41,967 nucleotides of DNA, taken from the NCBI GenBank assembly GCA_024688095.1, contig JAILEJ010000151.1:1-41967 (forward strand), read 5' to 3'. The position numbers were made by a program, and so were the translations under genes. Of the stretch, positions 1-8,575 are shown in pieces (within the stretch, counting starts at the first letter, position 1; the number at the start of each line of letters is the position of its first letter). The notes below the pieces were generated by a model, which had not been told where the DNA came from, did not search any database, and saw only the letters and a list, made by a program, of their open reading frames with translations. Source of the DNA: Butyrivibrio sp. (GTDB lineage: Bacteria > Bacillota > Clostridia > Lachnospirales > Lachnospiraceae).

Positions 1-363
1 CTTGGCGAGAGTATGCAGAAGATGGGATTCATTCCTGAAGCTCAGAATGATATGATTTTTTCTATTATATGTGAAGAACTTGGACTTTTTGGCGCTATTT
101 CCATTATGGCAATGTTTATTCTTCTTATATGGAGGCTTGTAGGCATTGCAGGTAAGGCTAAGGATTTATTTGGATCACTTATAGTAGTAGGCGTTATTGC
201 TCATATTTCAATTCAGGTAATCCTTAATATTTGCGTTGTAACCAATACAATTCCTAATACCGGTATTACATTACCATTTATAAGCTATGGAGGATCTGCG
301 GTTGTTTTCCAGTTGCTTGAACTTGGTCTTGTACTAGCTGTTGCAAGAGAATCAGAAGGATAA
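1..363 (+). CDS. ftsW: Cell-division SEDS protein FtsW (C-terminal part; start lies outside the window)
   Basis: The reading frame is open from the first base, so this is the last 120 residues of a longer membrane protein. It shows the SEDS-family signature of FtsW/RodA/SpoVE: a QKMGFIPEAQNDMIFSIICEE segment followed by three hydrophobic helices and the late motif GITLPFISYGGSA. Family members polymerise septal peptidoglycan from lipid II together with a class B penicillin-binding protein. The next genes, ftsQ and ftsZ, favour FtsW over RodA or SpoVE, but the missing N-terminal part prevents a firm distinction. The stop codon falls just ahead of the ftsQ start, and the end of this gene supplies the ribosome binding site for ftsQ, so the two are probably translated in a coupled way. 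Confidence 0.85.
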   Translation, partial: LGESMQKMGFIPEAQNDMIFSIICEELGLFGAISIMAMFILLIWRLVGIAGKAKDLFGSLIVVGVIAHISIQVILNICVVTNTIPNTGITLPFISYGGSAVVFQLLELGLVLAVARESEG

Positions 364-367
364 AATA

Positions 368-1219
368 TTGGCAAGACGAAGGATAAGGATTAGACGAAGA
401 CCGCGTATTAAAGAAAAGAAGCAGTTTGAAACTGAAGAGCAGGCTGTTTTTCCAAAGAAAAATAAAAATTTTAATATTTTGGAGTTTTCTAAGAGGCATA
501 AAAGAGTTACAATAGGTTTTGTAATTTTGTTTTTGGTATTGATGATAGCCATGATTGGTGCCGGATATGTGTATAATACGTATACAGTCACGAACATTTA
601 TGTAGAGGGAAATACGCATTATACCGATGAAGAGATCATTAACATGGTAATGACAGATGGATTTAGTCATAATTCTGTTTACCTGGCATTTCAATACAGA
701 GATAAGAGTATAGAGAACATTCCTTTTATAGAAAAAATGGATGTTACGATCATGTCTCCTGATACAATTAAGATAAATGTGTATGAGAAGGCAATAGCAG
801 GATATATAGAGTATCTTGGAAGATACATGTATTTTGACAGAGAAGGAATTATAGTAGAAAGTTCTCAGACACCTCTTAGTGATGTACCTAAGGTTATGGG
901 ACTTGAGTTTGATTATGTTGTATTACATGAAAAACTTCCCGTAGAAAATGAAAATGTATTTGAAGAAATACTGGATATTACTCAGTTATTATCAAAATAT
1001 AACCTAAATGCAGAAAAGATTTTTTTTGATAGTGATTATAATCTATATCTTTATTTTGGGGATGTTGAGGTAAATATTGGTACTGATGAAAATATTGATG
1101 AGAAAATCATTGATTTACAATATATTTTACCAAAACTCGAAGGGAAAAAAGGTATTTTGAATATGCAGGAATATACTGGTTCAAAGGATAATATCACTTT
1201 TAAAGAAAAAAACAAATAA
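368..1219 (+). CDS. ftsQ: Cell-division protein FtsQ/DivIB
   Basis: This 283-residue protein has a very basic N-terminal tail, one transmembrane helix (IGFVILFLVLMIAMIGAGYV), then the start of a POTRA domain (VTNIYVEGNTHYTDEEI) and a beta domain, the layout of FtsQ/DivIB, which scaffolds the divisome with FtsL/DivIC. The frame can be opened upstream at TTG 341, but no ribosome binding site precedes that codon. TTG 368 has AGAAGGA at 354-360, seven bases upstream, and gives a start just after the ftsW stop, so 368 is preferred. A non-ATG start is therefore required either way within this frame. Identity is firm; the exact start is moderately sure. Confidence 0.87.
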   Translation: MARRRIRIRRRPRIKEKKQFETEEQAVFPKKNKNFNILEFSKRHKRVTIGFVILFLVLMIAMIGAGYVYNTYTVTNIYVEGNTHYTDEEIINMVMTDGFSHNSVYLAFQYRDKSIENIPFIEKMDVTIMSPDTIKINVYEKAIAGYIEYLGRYMYFDREGIIVESSQTPLSDVPKVMGLEFDYVVLHEKLPVENENVFEEILDITQLLSKYNLNAEKIFFDSDYNLYLYFGDVEVNIGTDENIDEKIIDLQYILPKLEGKKGILNMQEYTGSKDNITFKEKNK

Positions 1220-1227
1220 AAAATTTG

Positions 1228-1256
1228 TTGATAAATTATAAAAAAAATCGTATTAT
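1228..1256 (+). promoter_or_regulatory. Sigma-A-type promoter of ftsZ
   Basis: TTGATA at 1228-1233 and TATTAT at 1251-1256 are separated by exactly 17 bases. Both boxes are close to the housekeeping consensus. Transcription would begin near 1263, giving a short leader before the ftsZ ribosome binding site at 1281-1290. ftsZ can therefore be transcribed independently of ftsW-ftsQ. Confidence 0.65.
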
Positions 1257-1295
1257 AGCATATAGGAGTTTTAAAGTTATGAAGGAGGAGCTATC

Positions 1296-2615
1296 TTGCT
1301 GGAGATAAAGTCAAATGATGCTGAATCTGCTTGCAAAATCATCGTCGTTGGGGTCGGTGGAGCAGGTAATAATGCTGTAAATAGAATGGTAGATGAAAAT
1401 ATAACCGGTGTTGAATTTATTGGAATTAACACTGATAAGCAGGCACTGCAGTTGTGTAAGGCACCAAAGCTTTTACAGATTGGTGAGAAACTTACAAAAG
1501 GTCTTGGCGCAGGAGCTAAACCAGAAGTAGGTATGAAAGCTGCAGAAGAGAGTGCAGAAGAAATTGCTGCATCTATTAAGGGAGCTGATATGGTATTCGT
1601 TACCTGTGGTATGGGTGGCGGAACTGGTACAGGTGCTGCTCCTGTTGTTGCAAAGCTTGCTAAGGAAATGGGAATTCTTACTGTTGGAGTTGTTACAAAG
1701 CCATTTAGCTTTGAAGCAAGAGTTCGTATGAAGAACGCTCTTTCAGGTATAGAAAATATAAAATCAAATGTAGATACACTTATCGTAATCCCTAATGATA
1801 AGCTTTTACAGATTGTTGACAGAAAGACATCAATGCCGGATGCACTTAAGAAGGCAGATGAAGTTCTTCAGCAGGCTGTACAGGGAATTACTGATCTTAT
1901 CAATGTACCTGCAGTTATTAACCTTGACTTTGCCGATGTACAGACTGTTATGAAAGAAAAAGGTCTTGCACATATTGGTATTGGTTCAGGTAAGGGCGAG
2001 AATAAGGCACTTGAAGCAGTTAAGATGGCTGTAGAGAGTCCACTTCTTGAAACTCAGATTGATGGTGCTACAGATGTTATCATCAATGTATCAGGTGACA
2101 TTACACTTACAGATGCATCAGATGCTTCTAACTATGTTCAGGAGCTTGCAGGAGATGATGTTAATATTATCTTTGGTGCTATGTATGATGATAATATGAC
2201 AGATACATGTAATATTACAGTTATTGCTACTGGTATTGAAGAAAAGGCAAATATGAAGCAGGCTACACAGCAGCAGACAGCTAATGCTACAGCAGCACAG
2301 ATGCCAAAAGCAGGTGTTGGTATGAATAACCTCAATGCAACTGTAAAGCCAGTTACTCCTATACAGCAGATTAATCCTGCACAGAGACAGGCGACTGTTC
2401 ATCCAAATCAGACTACATCAGCACAGTTACAGCAGATGCAGAATTTACAGATGCAGCAGTTACAGCAATTGCATCAGGTACAACAGCAGCAGGTTCAGAC
2501 ACCTGATATATCTGCAGCTCCTAAGCCACAGGTTGGACTTACAAGACCAGCTGAGGTTCGTAGTACAATAGAACCTAAGTCTTTAAAGATACCTGATTTC
2601 CTTCAGAGAAAATAA
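1296..2615 (+). CDS. ftsZ: Cell-division GTPase FtsZ
   Basis: FtsZ is the tubulin-like GTPase that forms the cytokinetic ring. The 439-residue product has the glycine-rich start of the nucleotide fold ([14 protein letters not shown]), the tubulin signature [10 protein letters not shown] at 107-116, and the T7-loop region around NLDFADV. After the globular part (to about 325) comes an unusually Gln-rich disordered linker of roughly 100 residues with runs such as [15 protein letters not shown]. It ends in the conserved C-terminal peptide [11 protein letters not shown], which binds FtsA/SepF-type partners. The start is TTG 1296, placed eight bases or fewer after the strong GGAGG at 1284-1288. 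The gene has its own promoter and an intrinsic terminator. Confidence 0.98.
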   Translation: MLEIKSNDAESACKIIVVGVGGAGNNAVNRMVDENITGVEFIGINTDKQALQLCKAPKLLQIGEKLTKGLGAGAKPEVGMKAAEESAEEIAASIKGADMVFVTCGMGGGTGTGAAPVVAKLAKEMGILTVGVVTKPFSFEARVRMKNALSGIENIKSNVDTLIVIPNDKLLQIVDRKTSMPDALKKADEVLQQAVQGITDLINVPAVINLDFADVQTVMKEKGLAHIGIGSGKGENKALEAVKMAVESPLLETQIDGATDVIINVSGDITLTDASDASNYVQELAGDDVNIIFGAMYDDNMTDTCNITVIATGIEEKANMKQATQQQTANATAAQMPKAGVGMNNLNATVKPVTPIQQINPAQRQATVHPNQTTSAQLQQMQNLQMQQLQQLHQVQQQQVQTPDISAAPKPQVGLTRPAEVRSTIEPKSLKIPDFLQRK

Positions 2616-2631
2616 ATACAATGTAATTATT

Positions 2632-2660
2632 GGGAAAGCGGAAACGCTTTCCCTTTTTTA
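2632..2660 (+). terminator. Intrinsic terminator after ftsZ
   Basis: A perfect nine-base-pair stem, GGGAAAGCG (2632-2640) with CGCTTTCCC (2645-2653), closes on a GAAA tetraloop and is followed by six T residues. It ends the ftsZ transcript 17 bases after the stop codon. Confidence 0.9.
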
Positions 2661-2818
2661 TTTCAAATAATTTGTGCCGAAGCACCAAATATATTTAAAA
2701 GATGTAGAATAATTCACGTAATGATGATACAATAATTAGTGTATGTGTATTTTGTGTGTACAAAATGAAGTATTCTATAACAGTAGTCTTTTTGCGGAGG
2801 ACAGAAAGAGGTGAAAAA

Positions 2819-3331
2819 ATGAAATGCCCATTTTGTGGTAAAGATGATACCAGAGTTATTGATTCAAGACCAGCTGATGATAATACTTCCATCAGAAGAA
2901 GAAGAGTTTGTGATAATTGTGGAAAGAGATTCACCACATATGAAAAGGTTGAGACTATTCCGCTTATTGTTATAAAGAAGGATAATGTTAGAGAACCGTA
3001 TAACAGAGCCAAAATTGAAGCCGGTGTTTTAAGAGCATGTCATAAAAGACCTGTCAGTGCGGAACAGATTACAAAGATTGTTGATAGTGTAGAGACAGAA
3101 ATCTTCAATCTTGAACACAAGGAAATTCCAAGCAGAATTATAGGTGAGCTTGTAATGGATAAGATAAAGAATCTTGATCCTGTTGCTTATGTAAGATTTG
3201 CTTCTGTATACCGCGAATTTAAAGATGTAAATACGTTTATGGATGAACTTAAGAGCGTACTTAAGAAAGAGGAAGAAGGAATAATCACAGATTCAACTGA
3301 CAAAACAACACCTCTTTTGAAGAAAGAATAA
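2819..3331 (+). CDS. nrdR: Transcriptional repressor NrdR
   Basis: NrdR is the zinc-finger/ATP-cone repressor that senses ATP and dATP and controls ribonucleotide reductase genes. The 170-residue protein shows a four-cysteine zinc ribbon (C3, C6, C31, C34: MKCPFC...VCDNC) followed by the basic stretch RRRR and an ATP-cone domain from about residue 48 (PLIVIKKDNVREPYNRAKIE). The frame is open further upstream to 2756, but ATG 2819 has the binding site AGAGGTG five bases before it and gives the family's standard N-terminus. No ribonucleotide reductase gene lies in the window, so its targets are elsewhere. The C-terminal 20 residues are a short poorly conserved tail. Confidence 0.96.
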   Translation: MKCPFCGKDDTRVIDSRPADDNTSIRRRRVCDNCGKRFTTYEKVETIPLIVIKKDNVREPYNRAKIEAGVLRACHKRPVSAEQITKIVDSVETEIFNLEHKEIPSRIIGELVMDKIKNLDPVAYVRFASVYREFKDVNTFMDELKSVLKKEEEGIITDSTDKTTPLLKKE

Positions 3332-3389
3332 AATACACAGCTTTTTTATGAAAAAATTTAATATCGTGAACGAAGGGAAGGATTGTAAC

Positions 3390-5000
3390 ATGATGAAAAA
3401 GATTTATGGTGGTAGGAAATCTCTATCACTGATACTTGTCTTGTTATCGACACTGACTATTACATTGAGCGGATGTTCAAGTAAAAAGGCAGAGGATTCT
3501 GTAACTCAGGATAGCAATGTGGAGAGTACAAGTGCAGAAAGCACAGATGCATCTCAGGACGAGGCTGGAATAGAGGAGACAGATGATCTTTCAAAGATTA
3601 CTGTTGGTATTCCTCAGGACCTCGATAGTATGGATCCACATACTGCAAATGGTGCAGGTACTAAAGAGATATTGTTTAATATCTACGAAGGACTTGTTAA
3701 GCCTGATGAAAATGGTAATCTTGTTCCTGCTGTAGCTAGTGAGTATACAATTTCCGAAGATGGAACTGTCTATAGTTTTACACTTAGGGATGGAATAAAA
3801 TTCCATGATGGTAATCCGGTTACAGTAGAAGACATTAAGTATTCTATAGAACGTAATGCAGGTACAGATGGAAGTGAGCCACTTGTATCAGCATTTTCTA
3901 ACATATCAAGTGTGAATATAATTGATGATTCACATATAGATATTGTATTAGATCAGGCTAACACAGAGTTTCTTGCTTATCTGGATATTGCCATTATTCC
4001 AGCTTCTAATAGTGATACTGAGGGAAATCCAATTGGAACTGGTCCTTATAAGTTTGTTTCCCGTTCTCCACAGGAGAATCTGATTCTTACAAGATTTGAT
4101 GATTATTGGGGAGATGCAGCATATATCAAAGATGTTACTATCAAGATTGAAGCAAATGCTGATGCAGTAGTAATGGATCTTGAGGGTGGCTCAATTGATA
4201 TGTATGCCAGACTTACTTCAACACAGGTATCACAGCTTTCAGATACCTTCGAAGTATATGAGGGAACAATGAATCTTGTTCAGGCACTTTTCCTTAATAA
4301 TGCAGTAAAACCTTTCGATGATGTAAGGGTAAGGCAGGCACTTTGCTATGCAATTGATCCTCAGACAATAATGGATTTTGTATCTGATGGAAAGGGAACT
4401 GAAATTGGAAGTAATGTCTTTCCTGCATTTACAAAGTATTTTATGCCAGAACTTACAGATACTTATAATCAGGATATAGATAAAGCAAAAGAGCTTCTTT
4501 CTGAAGCAGGCTATCCTGATGGCTTTGAATTTACAATAACAGTTGCATCAAACTATACTCAGCATGTTGATACAGCACAGGTTATTTCAGAACAATTAAA
4601 GGAGATAGGTGTAACTGCCAATATTCAGGAAGTTGAATGGAATTCATGGCTTAGTGATGTTTATACAGACAGAAACTATGAAAGTACAGTAGTTGGTGTT
4701 GATGCATCCACGCTTACAGGTTATGCACTGTTTTCAAGATTTGCATCAGATGCACATAATAACTTTACAAATTATAATAATTCAGATTATGATGCAGCTT
4801 TTGCAAATGCTGTAGCAACAGCTGATGATGACGAAAAGACAAAATATTATAAAGAATGTGAAACTATTCTTGCTGAAGATGCTGCAAATGTTTATATTCA
4901 GGATTTACCTGAGTTTGTAGCTCTTAACAAGAAATATACCGGATATGTTTTTTATCCGCTTTATGTTCAGGACCTTTCTAAAATCCGTCCTGCAGAATGA
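3390..5000 (+). CDS. Extracellular solute-binding lipoprotein, family 5 (peptide/nickel ABC importer)
   Basis: This is the substrate-capture subunit of the ABC importer encoded downstream. The preferred start, ATG 3390, lies eight bases after GGGAAGG and gives a lipoprotein signal peptide with the lipobox LSGC, so Cys29 would be lipidated and the protein anchored outside the membrane. A Ser/Thr/Glu/Asp-rich tether follows, then the family 5 fold: PQDLDSMDPHTANGAG, EGLVKPDENGNLVPA, SYTFTLRDGIKFHDG-like motif (YSFTLRDGIKFHDG), and GTGPYKF. The 536-residue length is normal for DppA/OppA/NikA relatives. The substrate cannot be read from sequence: peptides are common, but metals, opines and sugars also occur in this family. 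The gene follows nrdR by 58 bases without a clear terminator. Confidence 0.9.
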   Translation: MMKKIYGGRKSLSLILVLLSTLTITLSGCSSKKAEDSVTQDSNVESTSAESTDASQDEAGIEETDDLSKITVGIPQDLDSMDPHTANGAGTKEILFNIYEGLVKPDENGNLVPAVASEYTISEDGTVYSFTLRDGIKFHDGNPVTVEDIKYSIERNAGTDGSEPLVSAFSNISSVNIIDDSHIDIVLDQANTEFLAYLDIAIIPASNSDTEGNPIGTGPYKFVSRSPQENLILTRFDDYWGDAAYIKDVTIKIEANADAVVMDLEGGSIDMYARLTSTQVSQLSDTFEVYEGTMNLVQALFLNNAVKPFDDVRVRQALCYAIDPQTIMDFVSDGKGTEIGSNVFPAFTKYFMPELTDTYNQDIDKAKELLSEAGYPDGFEFTITVASNYTQHVDTAQVISEQLKEIGVTANIQEVEWNSWLSDVYTDRNYESTVVGVDASTLTGYALFSRFASDAHNNFTNYNNSDYDAAFANAVATADDDEKTKYYKECETILAEDAANVYIQDLPEFVALNKKYTGYVFYPLYVQDLSKIRPAE

Positions 5001-5022
5001 TTTGTTACCGGGGAAAACAAAT
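5000..5022 (+). other. Small intercistronic hairpin after the solute-binding protein gene
   Basis: ATTTGTT (5000-5006) and AACAAAT (5016-5022) can form a seven-base-pair stem with a nine-base loop. It is not followed by a T run, so it is a poor terminator. Stems at this place in importer operons can protect the upstream mRNA and raise binding-protein levels, but this one is weak. Confidence 0.3.
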
Positions 5023-5086
5023 TAAAAATAAAAAATGTTTATAGGTACAAATCGATAAATTTTTAGATTGTGCGAGGAATAAACAA

Positions 5087-6031
5087 ATGAAATATATTAT
5101 CAAAAAGATTCTAATGATGATTCTAACTTTGGTGGTGGTTTCGTTTTGTGTATTCCTCGCTTTTTCATTAATACCGGGAGACCCTGCAACGCGTAAGCTT
5201 GGTACTGAAGCAACACCTGAACTTATAATGCAATACAGGGAAAAGATGGGATTAAATGATCCACTTCTTGTAAGATATTTCAGATGGCTTATTTCTTTTA
5301 TAAAGGGTGATATGGGAACATCCTATTCATATAGCGTTCCGGTAAGTTCAATGCTTATGAATAAGCTTCCTATTACTTTAACGCTTGGAATAATGTCTTT
5401 TGTAATGATGATAGTTATATCTATTCCACTCGGAATATATACAGCAAAGCATGAAAATGGTTATATAGATAAAGTTATAGTGGTTATAAATCAGATTATA
5501 ATGGCTGTTCCGCCATTCTTTTCAGGAATACTTCTTACGTTTCTTTTTGGAATGATATTTAAACTTTTTACTCCCGGAGGATTTGTTTCTTATACTCAGG
5601 ATATGGGAGCATTCTTGAAATATCTTATATTACCGGCTATATCTATTGCACTTCCAAAGGCTGCAATGTCAACTAAACTTCTTAGAGGTTCAGTTATTGC
5701 AGAAGCAGAAAAAGATTATACAAGAACGGCATATAGCAGAGGTAATTCTACAACTGAAGTTTTATACAGGCATGTATTAAAAAATGCAATGATTCCTGTA
5801 ATTACATTTATGGGGATGGCCTTGGCAGATATGATAGCAGGAAGTATTGTAATAGAGCAGGTTTTTAGTATTCCGGGTATAAGCAGGATACTTCTTACAT
5901 CTATAAGTAACAGAGATTATCCTGTTGTTGAAGCTATAATAATGGGAATTGCGATTTTGGTAATAGTTACAAACCTTTTGGTAGATATAATTTACAGAAT
6001 AATTGATCCAAGAATCGAGACAATGGAATGA
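5087..6031 (+). CDS. ABC importer permease, DppB/OppB/NikB type
   Basis: This 314-residue membrane protein belongs to the BPD_transp_1 permeases and forms half of the importer channel. It opens with a transmembrane helix and the characteristic N-terminal block SFCVFLAFSLIPGDPATRKLG, followed by REKMGLNDPLLVRYFRW, and has about six membrane spans. The cytoplasmic EAA loop that docks on the ATPases is seen as EKDYTRTAYSRGNSTTEVLY...HVLKNA, and the end reads ISRILLTSISNRDYPVVEAI. The ATG follows a GAGGAA binding site. It overlaps the next permease gene by four bases, indicating coupled translation. Confidence 0.93.
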   Translation: MKYIIKKILMMILTLVVVSFCVFLAFSLIPGDPATRKLGTEATPELIMQYREKMGLNDPLLVRYFRWLISFIKGDMGTSYSYSVPVSSMLMNKLPITLTLGIMSFVMMIVISIPLGIYTAKHENGYIDKVIVVINQIIMAVPPFFSGILLTFLFGMIFKLFTPGGFVSYTQDMGAFLKYLILPAISIALPKAAMSTKLLRGSVIAEAEKDYTRTAYSRGNSTTEVLYRHVLKNAMIPVITFMGMALADMIAGSIVIEQVFSIPGISRILLTSISNRDYPVVEAIIMGIAILVIVTNLLVDIIYRIIDPRIETME

Positions 6032-6867
6032 AAAAGTTTTTTGATAATATTTTCAGATATAAATCAAATAAGAAAATTAATGGTTATATGGTGGCAGGAA
6101 GTATAATTACAGGTTTAATTATTCTAATGGTCATTGTAGGACTTTTTTATATGCCATATGATCCAACTAAGATGGATTCATCCTGCAAATTACAGGGAAT
6201 ATCTCTTAAACATATCATGGGTACAGATAATATGGGAAGAGATGTATTTAGCAGGGTTATGTATGGCAGCAGAGTAACACTTTTAATTGCTATAGGAACT
6301 GTTACGATGGGCGTTGTAATAGGCAGTATAATAGGTGCTTTTACCGGATACTATGGCGGAATGCTTGATGAAGTATTAATGAGAATAATTGATGCACTGT
6401 TTGCCTTTCCAAGTATACTGCTTGCGCTTGTGTTTGTAAGCCTTTTTGGAACCGGAACATATCAGGTTATTATTTCTCTTGGGATTGCTTTTGTTCCAAG
6501 CTTTGCCAGAATAGTCAGAAGTGAAGTATTAAGATGTAGAAATATGGACTATATTGAGAGTGCCAGACTTCAGGGTGTACCTGATCTACGAATCATATTT
6601 GTGCATATCATTCCAAATACAAAGGATACAATGATTCCTTCAATTCTTATAGGCTTTAATAATGCAGTGCTGGCAGAGGCAGGACTTAGTTATCTGGGTA
6701 TAGGATCGCAGCCGCCATATGCAAGCCTTGGTAAGATGTTGTCTGATGCACAGTCTTATATGTTTACAACTCCAAGTTATGTTCTAAGTATTGGTATGAC
6801 AATTGTTCTTATGATACTTGGGTTTGCATTTCTCGGAGAAGGACTTGGTAAGGACAAACGCGGGTAA
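6028..6867 (+). CDS. ABC importer permease, DppC/OppC/NikC type
   Basis: This 279-residue protein is the second channel half. After one N-terminal helix it has the family block HIMGTDNMGRDVFSRVMYGSRVTL, then five further spans, and the EAA loop MDYIESARLQGVPDLRIIFVHIIPN ahead of AEAGLSYLGIGSQPPYASLG, which is near-diagnostic for the DppC group. It begins inside the stop codon of the preceding permease (ATGA overlap) and is followed after 15 bases by the first ATPase gene. Its function is tied to the neighbouring lipoprotein and ATPases. Confidence 0.93.
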   Translation: MKKFFDNIFRYKSNKKINGYMVAGSIITGLIILMVIVGLFYMPYDPTKMDSSCKLQGISLKHIMGTDNMGRDVFSRVMYGSRVTLLIAIGTVTMGVVIGSIIGAFTGYYGGMLDEVLMRIIDALFAFPSILLALVFVSLFGTGTYQVIISLGIAFVPSFARIVRSEVLRCRNMDYIESARLQGVPDLRIIFVHIIPNTKDTMIPSILIGFNNAVLAEAGLSYLGIGSQPPYASLGKMLSDAQSYMFTTPSYVLSIGMTIVLMILGFAFLGEGLGKDKRG

Positions 6868-6882
6868 ACAGAGAGGTTAAAT

Positions 6883-7680
6883 ATGGCTGATATTATTTTA
6901 GATGTTTCAGATTTGAATATAGAGTTTCATGATCATGATAAGCCGGAAACAGTTGTTTTTGATTTTGACCTGACTCTTGAAAAAGGAGAGATAGTAGGTA
7001 TAGTAGGTGAATCCGGATCGGGAAAGAGCATGAGCGCACTTGCAATTGCAGGTCTTTTAAAAAGACATGCACTTACCAAAACAGGAAGAATAATGTTTGA
7101 TGGTCATGATCTTCTTACCTGCGACAGAGATACTCTCAGAAGTTATCAGGGTGATGAAATAGCAATTATTTTCCAGGAGCCTATGACAAGCCTTAACCCG
7201 GTAAAAAAGATTGGTTGGCAGGTGGAAGAATGTCTTAGGATCCATCATAAGGATATGTCAAAACAGGAACGTAAAGAAAAAGCTGTAAATATGCTTGATT
7301 CTGTAGGAATTCATGAGCCTGAAAAGGTATATAATATGTATCCGCATGAACTCTCAGGGGGAATGAGGCAGAGGGTAATGATAGCTGCAGCAATGATCGC
7401 AGACCCTCAGATACTCATTGCTGATGAGCCTACTACAGCTCTTGATGTAACGGTTCAGGAACAAATCGTTGAACTATTGAGAAAACTCAACAGGGAAAAA
7501 CAAACCTCAATTATTTTTATTTCTCATGATCTTAGCCTTGTTAGCAGACTTTGCCAGAGAGTCCTTGTTATGAACAAGGGATATGTTGTGGAAACCGGAA
7601 AGACTGAGGATGTTTTTAAGAGGCCAAGAGAAGAATATACAAAACGGCTGATTGCAGCTATTCCAAAGATTGATATATAA
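6883..7680 (+). CDS. ABC importer ATPase, short NikD/CntD-like form of the DppD family
   Basis: This ATPase powers the importer. It has Walker A GESGSGKS (42-49), Q-loop FQEPMTSLNPVKKIG, signature LSGGMRQRVMIAAAM, Walker B ILIADEPTTALDVT and H-loop IIFISHDLSLV. The protein is 265 residues, while DppD/OppD proteins are usually about 325-335 with a C-terminal oligopeptide domain containing a cysteine cluster. That extension is absent: the chain stops after EEYTKRLIAAIPKIDI. In this respect it resembles NikD and the metallophore importer ATPase CntD, so peptides should not be assumed as substrate. The length is real, since the stop is followed within 23 bases by the next gene. Confidence 0.92.
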   Translation: MADIILDVSDLNIEFHDHDKPETVVFDFDLTLEKGEIVGIVGESGSGKSMSALAIAGLLKRHALTKTGRIMFDGHDLLTCDRDTLRSYQGDEIAIIFQEPMTSLNPVKKIGWQVEECLRIHHKDMSKQERKEKAVNMLDSVGIHEPEKVYNMYPHELSGGMRQRVMIAAAMIADPQILIADEPTTALDVTVQEQIVELLRKLNREKQTSIIFISHDLSLVSRLCQRVLVMNKGYVVETGKTEDVFKRPREEYTKRLIAAIPKIDI

Positions 7681-7703
7681 AATTTGACTGAAATGGGTGT
7701 GCT

Positions 7704-8462
7704 ATGGAAGATCAGGTACTAAGCGTAAAAAAACTAAATGTTTTTTATAAAAACAGGGATGGTAAATTCATAAAAAAGCAGACAAGAAAACAGGTTTTGT
7801 TTGATATTTCTTTTGACCTTAAAGAAGGTGAAGTTCTTGGAATTGCTGGTGAATCAGGTTGTGGAAAATCTACTCTTGTTAAGACTATAGTGGGGATAAA
7901 TAAGGATTATGATGGGGAAATAATTCAAAAGTATCCGGATCCACAAATGGTTTTCCAGGATCCATACGGGTCGCTTAATCCTGCCAAAACGGTTGGATGG
8001 CTTTTAAAGGAACCGCTTAGGGTTGATAAAAACCGTAAATGGACTGAGGAAGAAATGAATGAAAGAGCAAAAACGATTCTTGACAGTGTTGAACTTCCGG
8101 AAAATATGATGGAAAGATATCCTTCGCAGCTTTCTGGAGGACAAAGACAGAGAGTTTGTATTGCAGTTGCGCTAATGAGAAATCCTAAAATTCTTATATG
8201 TGACGAACCTGTGTCAGCACTGGATGTAACCATACAGGCACAGATAATGAATCTGCTTAGAAATTTGCATGATAAACTAAATATATCAATTATATTTATT
8301 TCTCATGATTTAAGAGTCGTATATCAGATAAGCGACAATGTAATGATCATGAAGAATGGACGTATTCAGGAATATGGGGAAACAAAAGAATTATACAGGC
8401 ATCCAAAAGCTGAGTATACTAAGCAGCTTTTGAAGGCTGCAGGAATACGTGGCAGTATCTAA
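7704..8462 (+). CDS. ABC importer ATPase, short NikE/CntF-like form of the DppF family
   Basis: This is the partner ATPase of the importer, 252 residues. It has Walker A GESGCGKS, the family block QMVFQDPYGSLNPAKTVGW, signature LSGGQRQRVCIAVALM, Walker B ILICDEPVSALDVTIQAQ and H-loop IIFISHDLRVV. Like its neighbour it lacks the C-terminal extension common in DppF/OppF and ends shortly after AEYTKQLLKAA. The ATG has only a weak binding site (GGGTG), consistent with translation coupled to the upstream gene. No terminator is evident downstream, but a separate promoter for the next gene begins 34 bases later. Confidence 0.92.
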   Translation: MEDQVLSVKKLNVFYKNRDGKFIKKQTRKQVLFDISFDLKEGEVLGIAGESGCGKSTLVKTIVGINKDYDGEIIQKYPDPQMVFQDPYGSLNPAKTVGWLLKEPLRVDKNRKWTEEEMNERAKTILDSVELPENMMERYPSQLSGGQRQRVCIAVALMRNPKILICDEPVSALDVTIQAQIMNLLRNLHDKLNISIIFISHDLRVVYQISDNVMIMKNGRIQEYGETKELYRHPKAEYTKQLLKAAGIRGSI

Positions 8463-8495
8463 AGTATGAAAAATGTAAAAAAATTATAAATGGAC

Positions 8496-8522
8496 TAAAC
8501 TTTATGATTTTTCTTCCGATAT
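8496..8522 (+). promoter_or_regulatory. Sigma-28 (SigD/FliA)-type promoter
   Basis: TAAA at 8496-8499 is followed after exactly 15 bases by TCCGATAT at 8515-8522. The consensus of Bacillus SigD is TAAA, 14-16 bases, GCCGATAT, so 11 of 12 defined positions match. This is the promoter class used for late flagellar and chemotaxis genes. It lies 53 bases before the start of the small gene downstream. Confidence 0.7.
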
Positions 8523-8575
8523 AAATACTGAAAACAATGATGTTTTTAGTAATTTTCGGAAAGGAGGCCGGGGTT

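Noticed and set aside
341-367. TTG 341 as the start of ftsQ
   Set aside because: It overlaps ftsW by 23 bases without a ribosome binding site, while TTG 368 has one at good spacing.
5000-5022. Hairpin after the solute-binding protein gene as a terminator
   Set aside because: There is no T run, the stem is only seven A/T-rich pairs, and the permease genes follow in the same operon.
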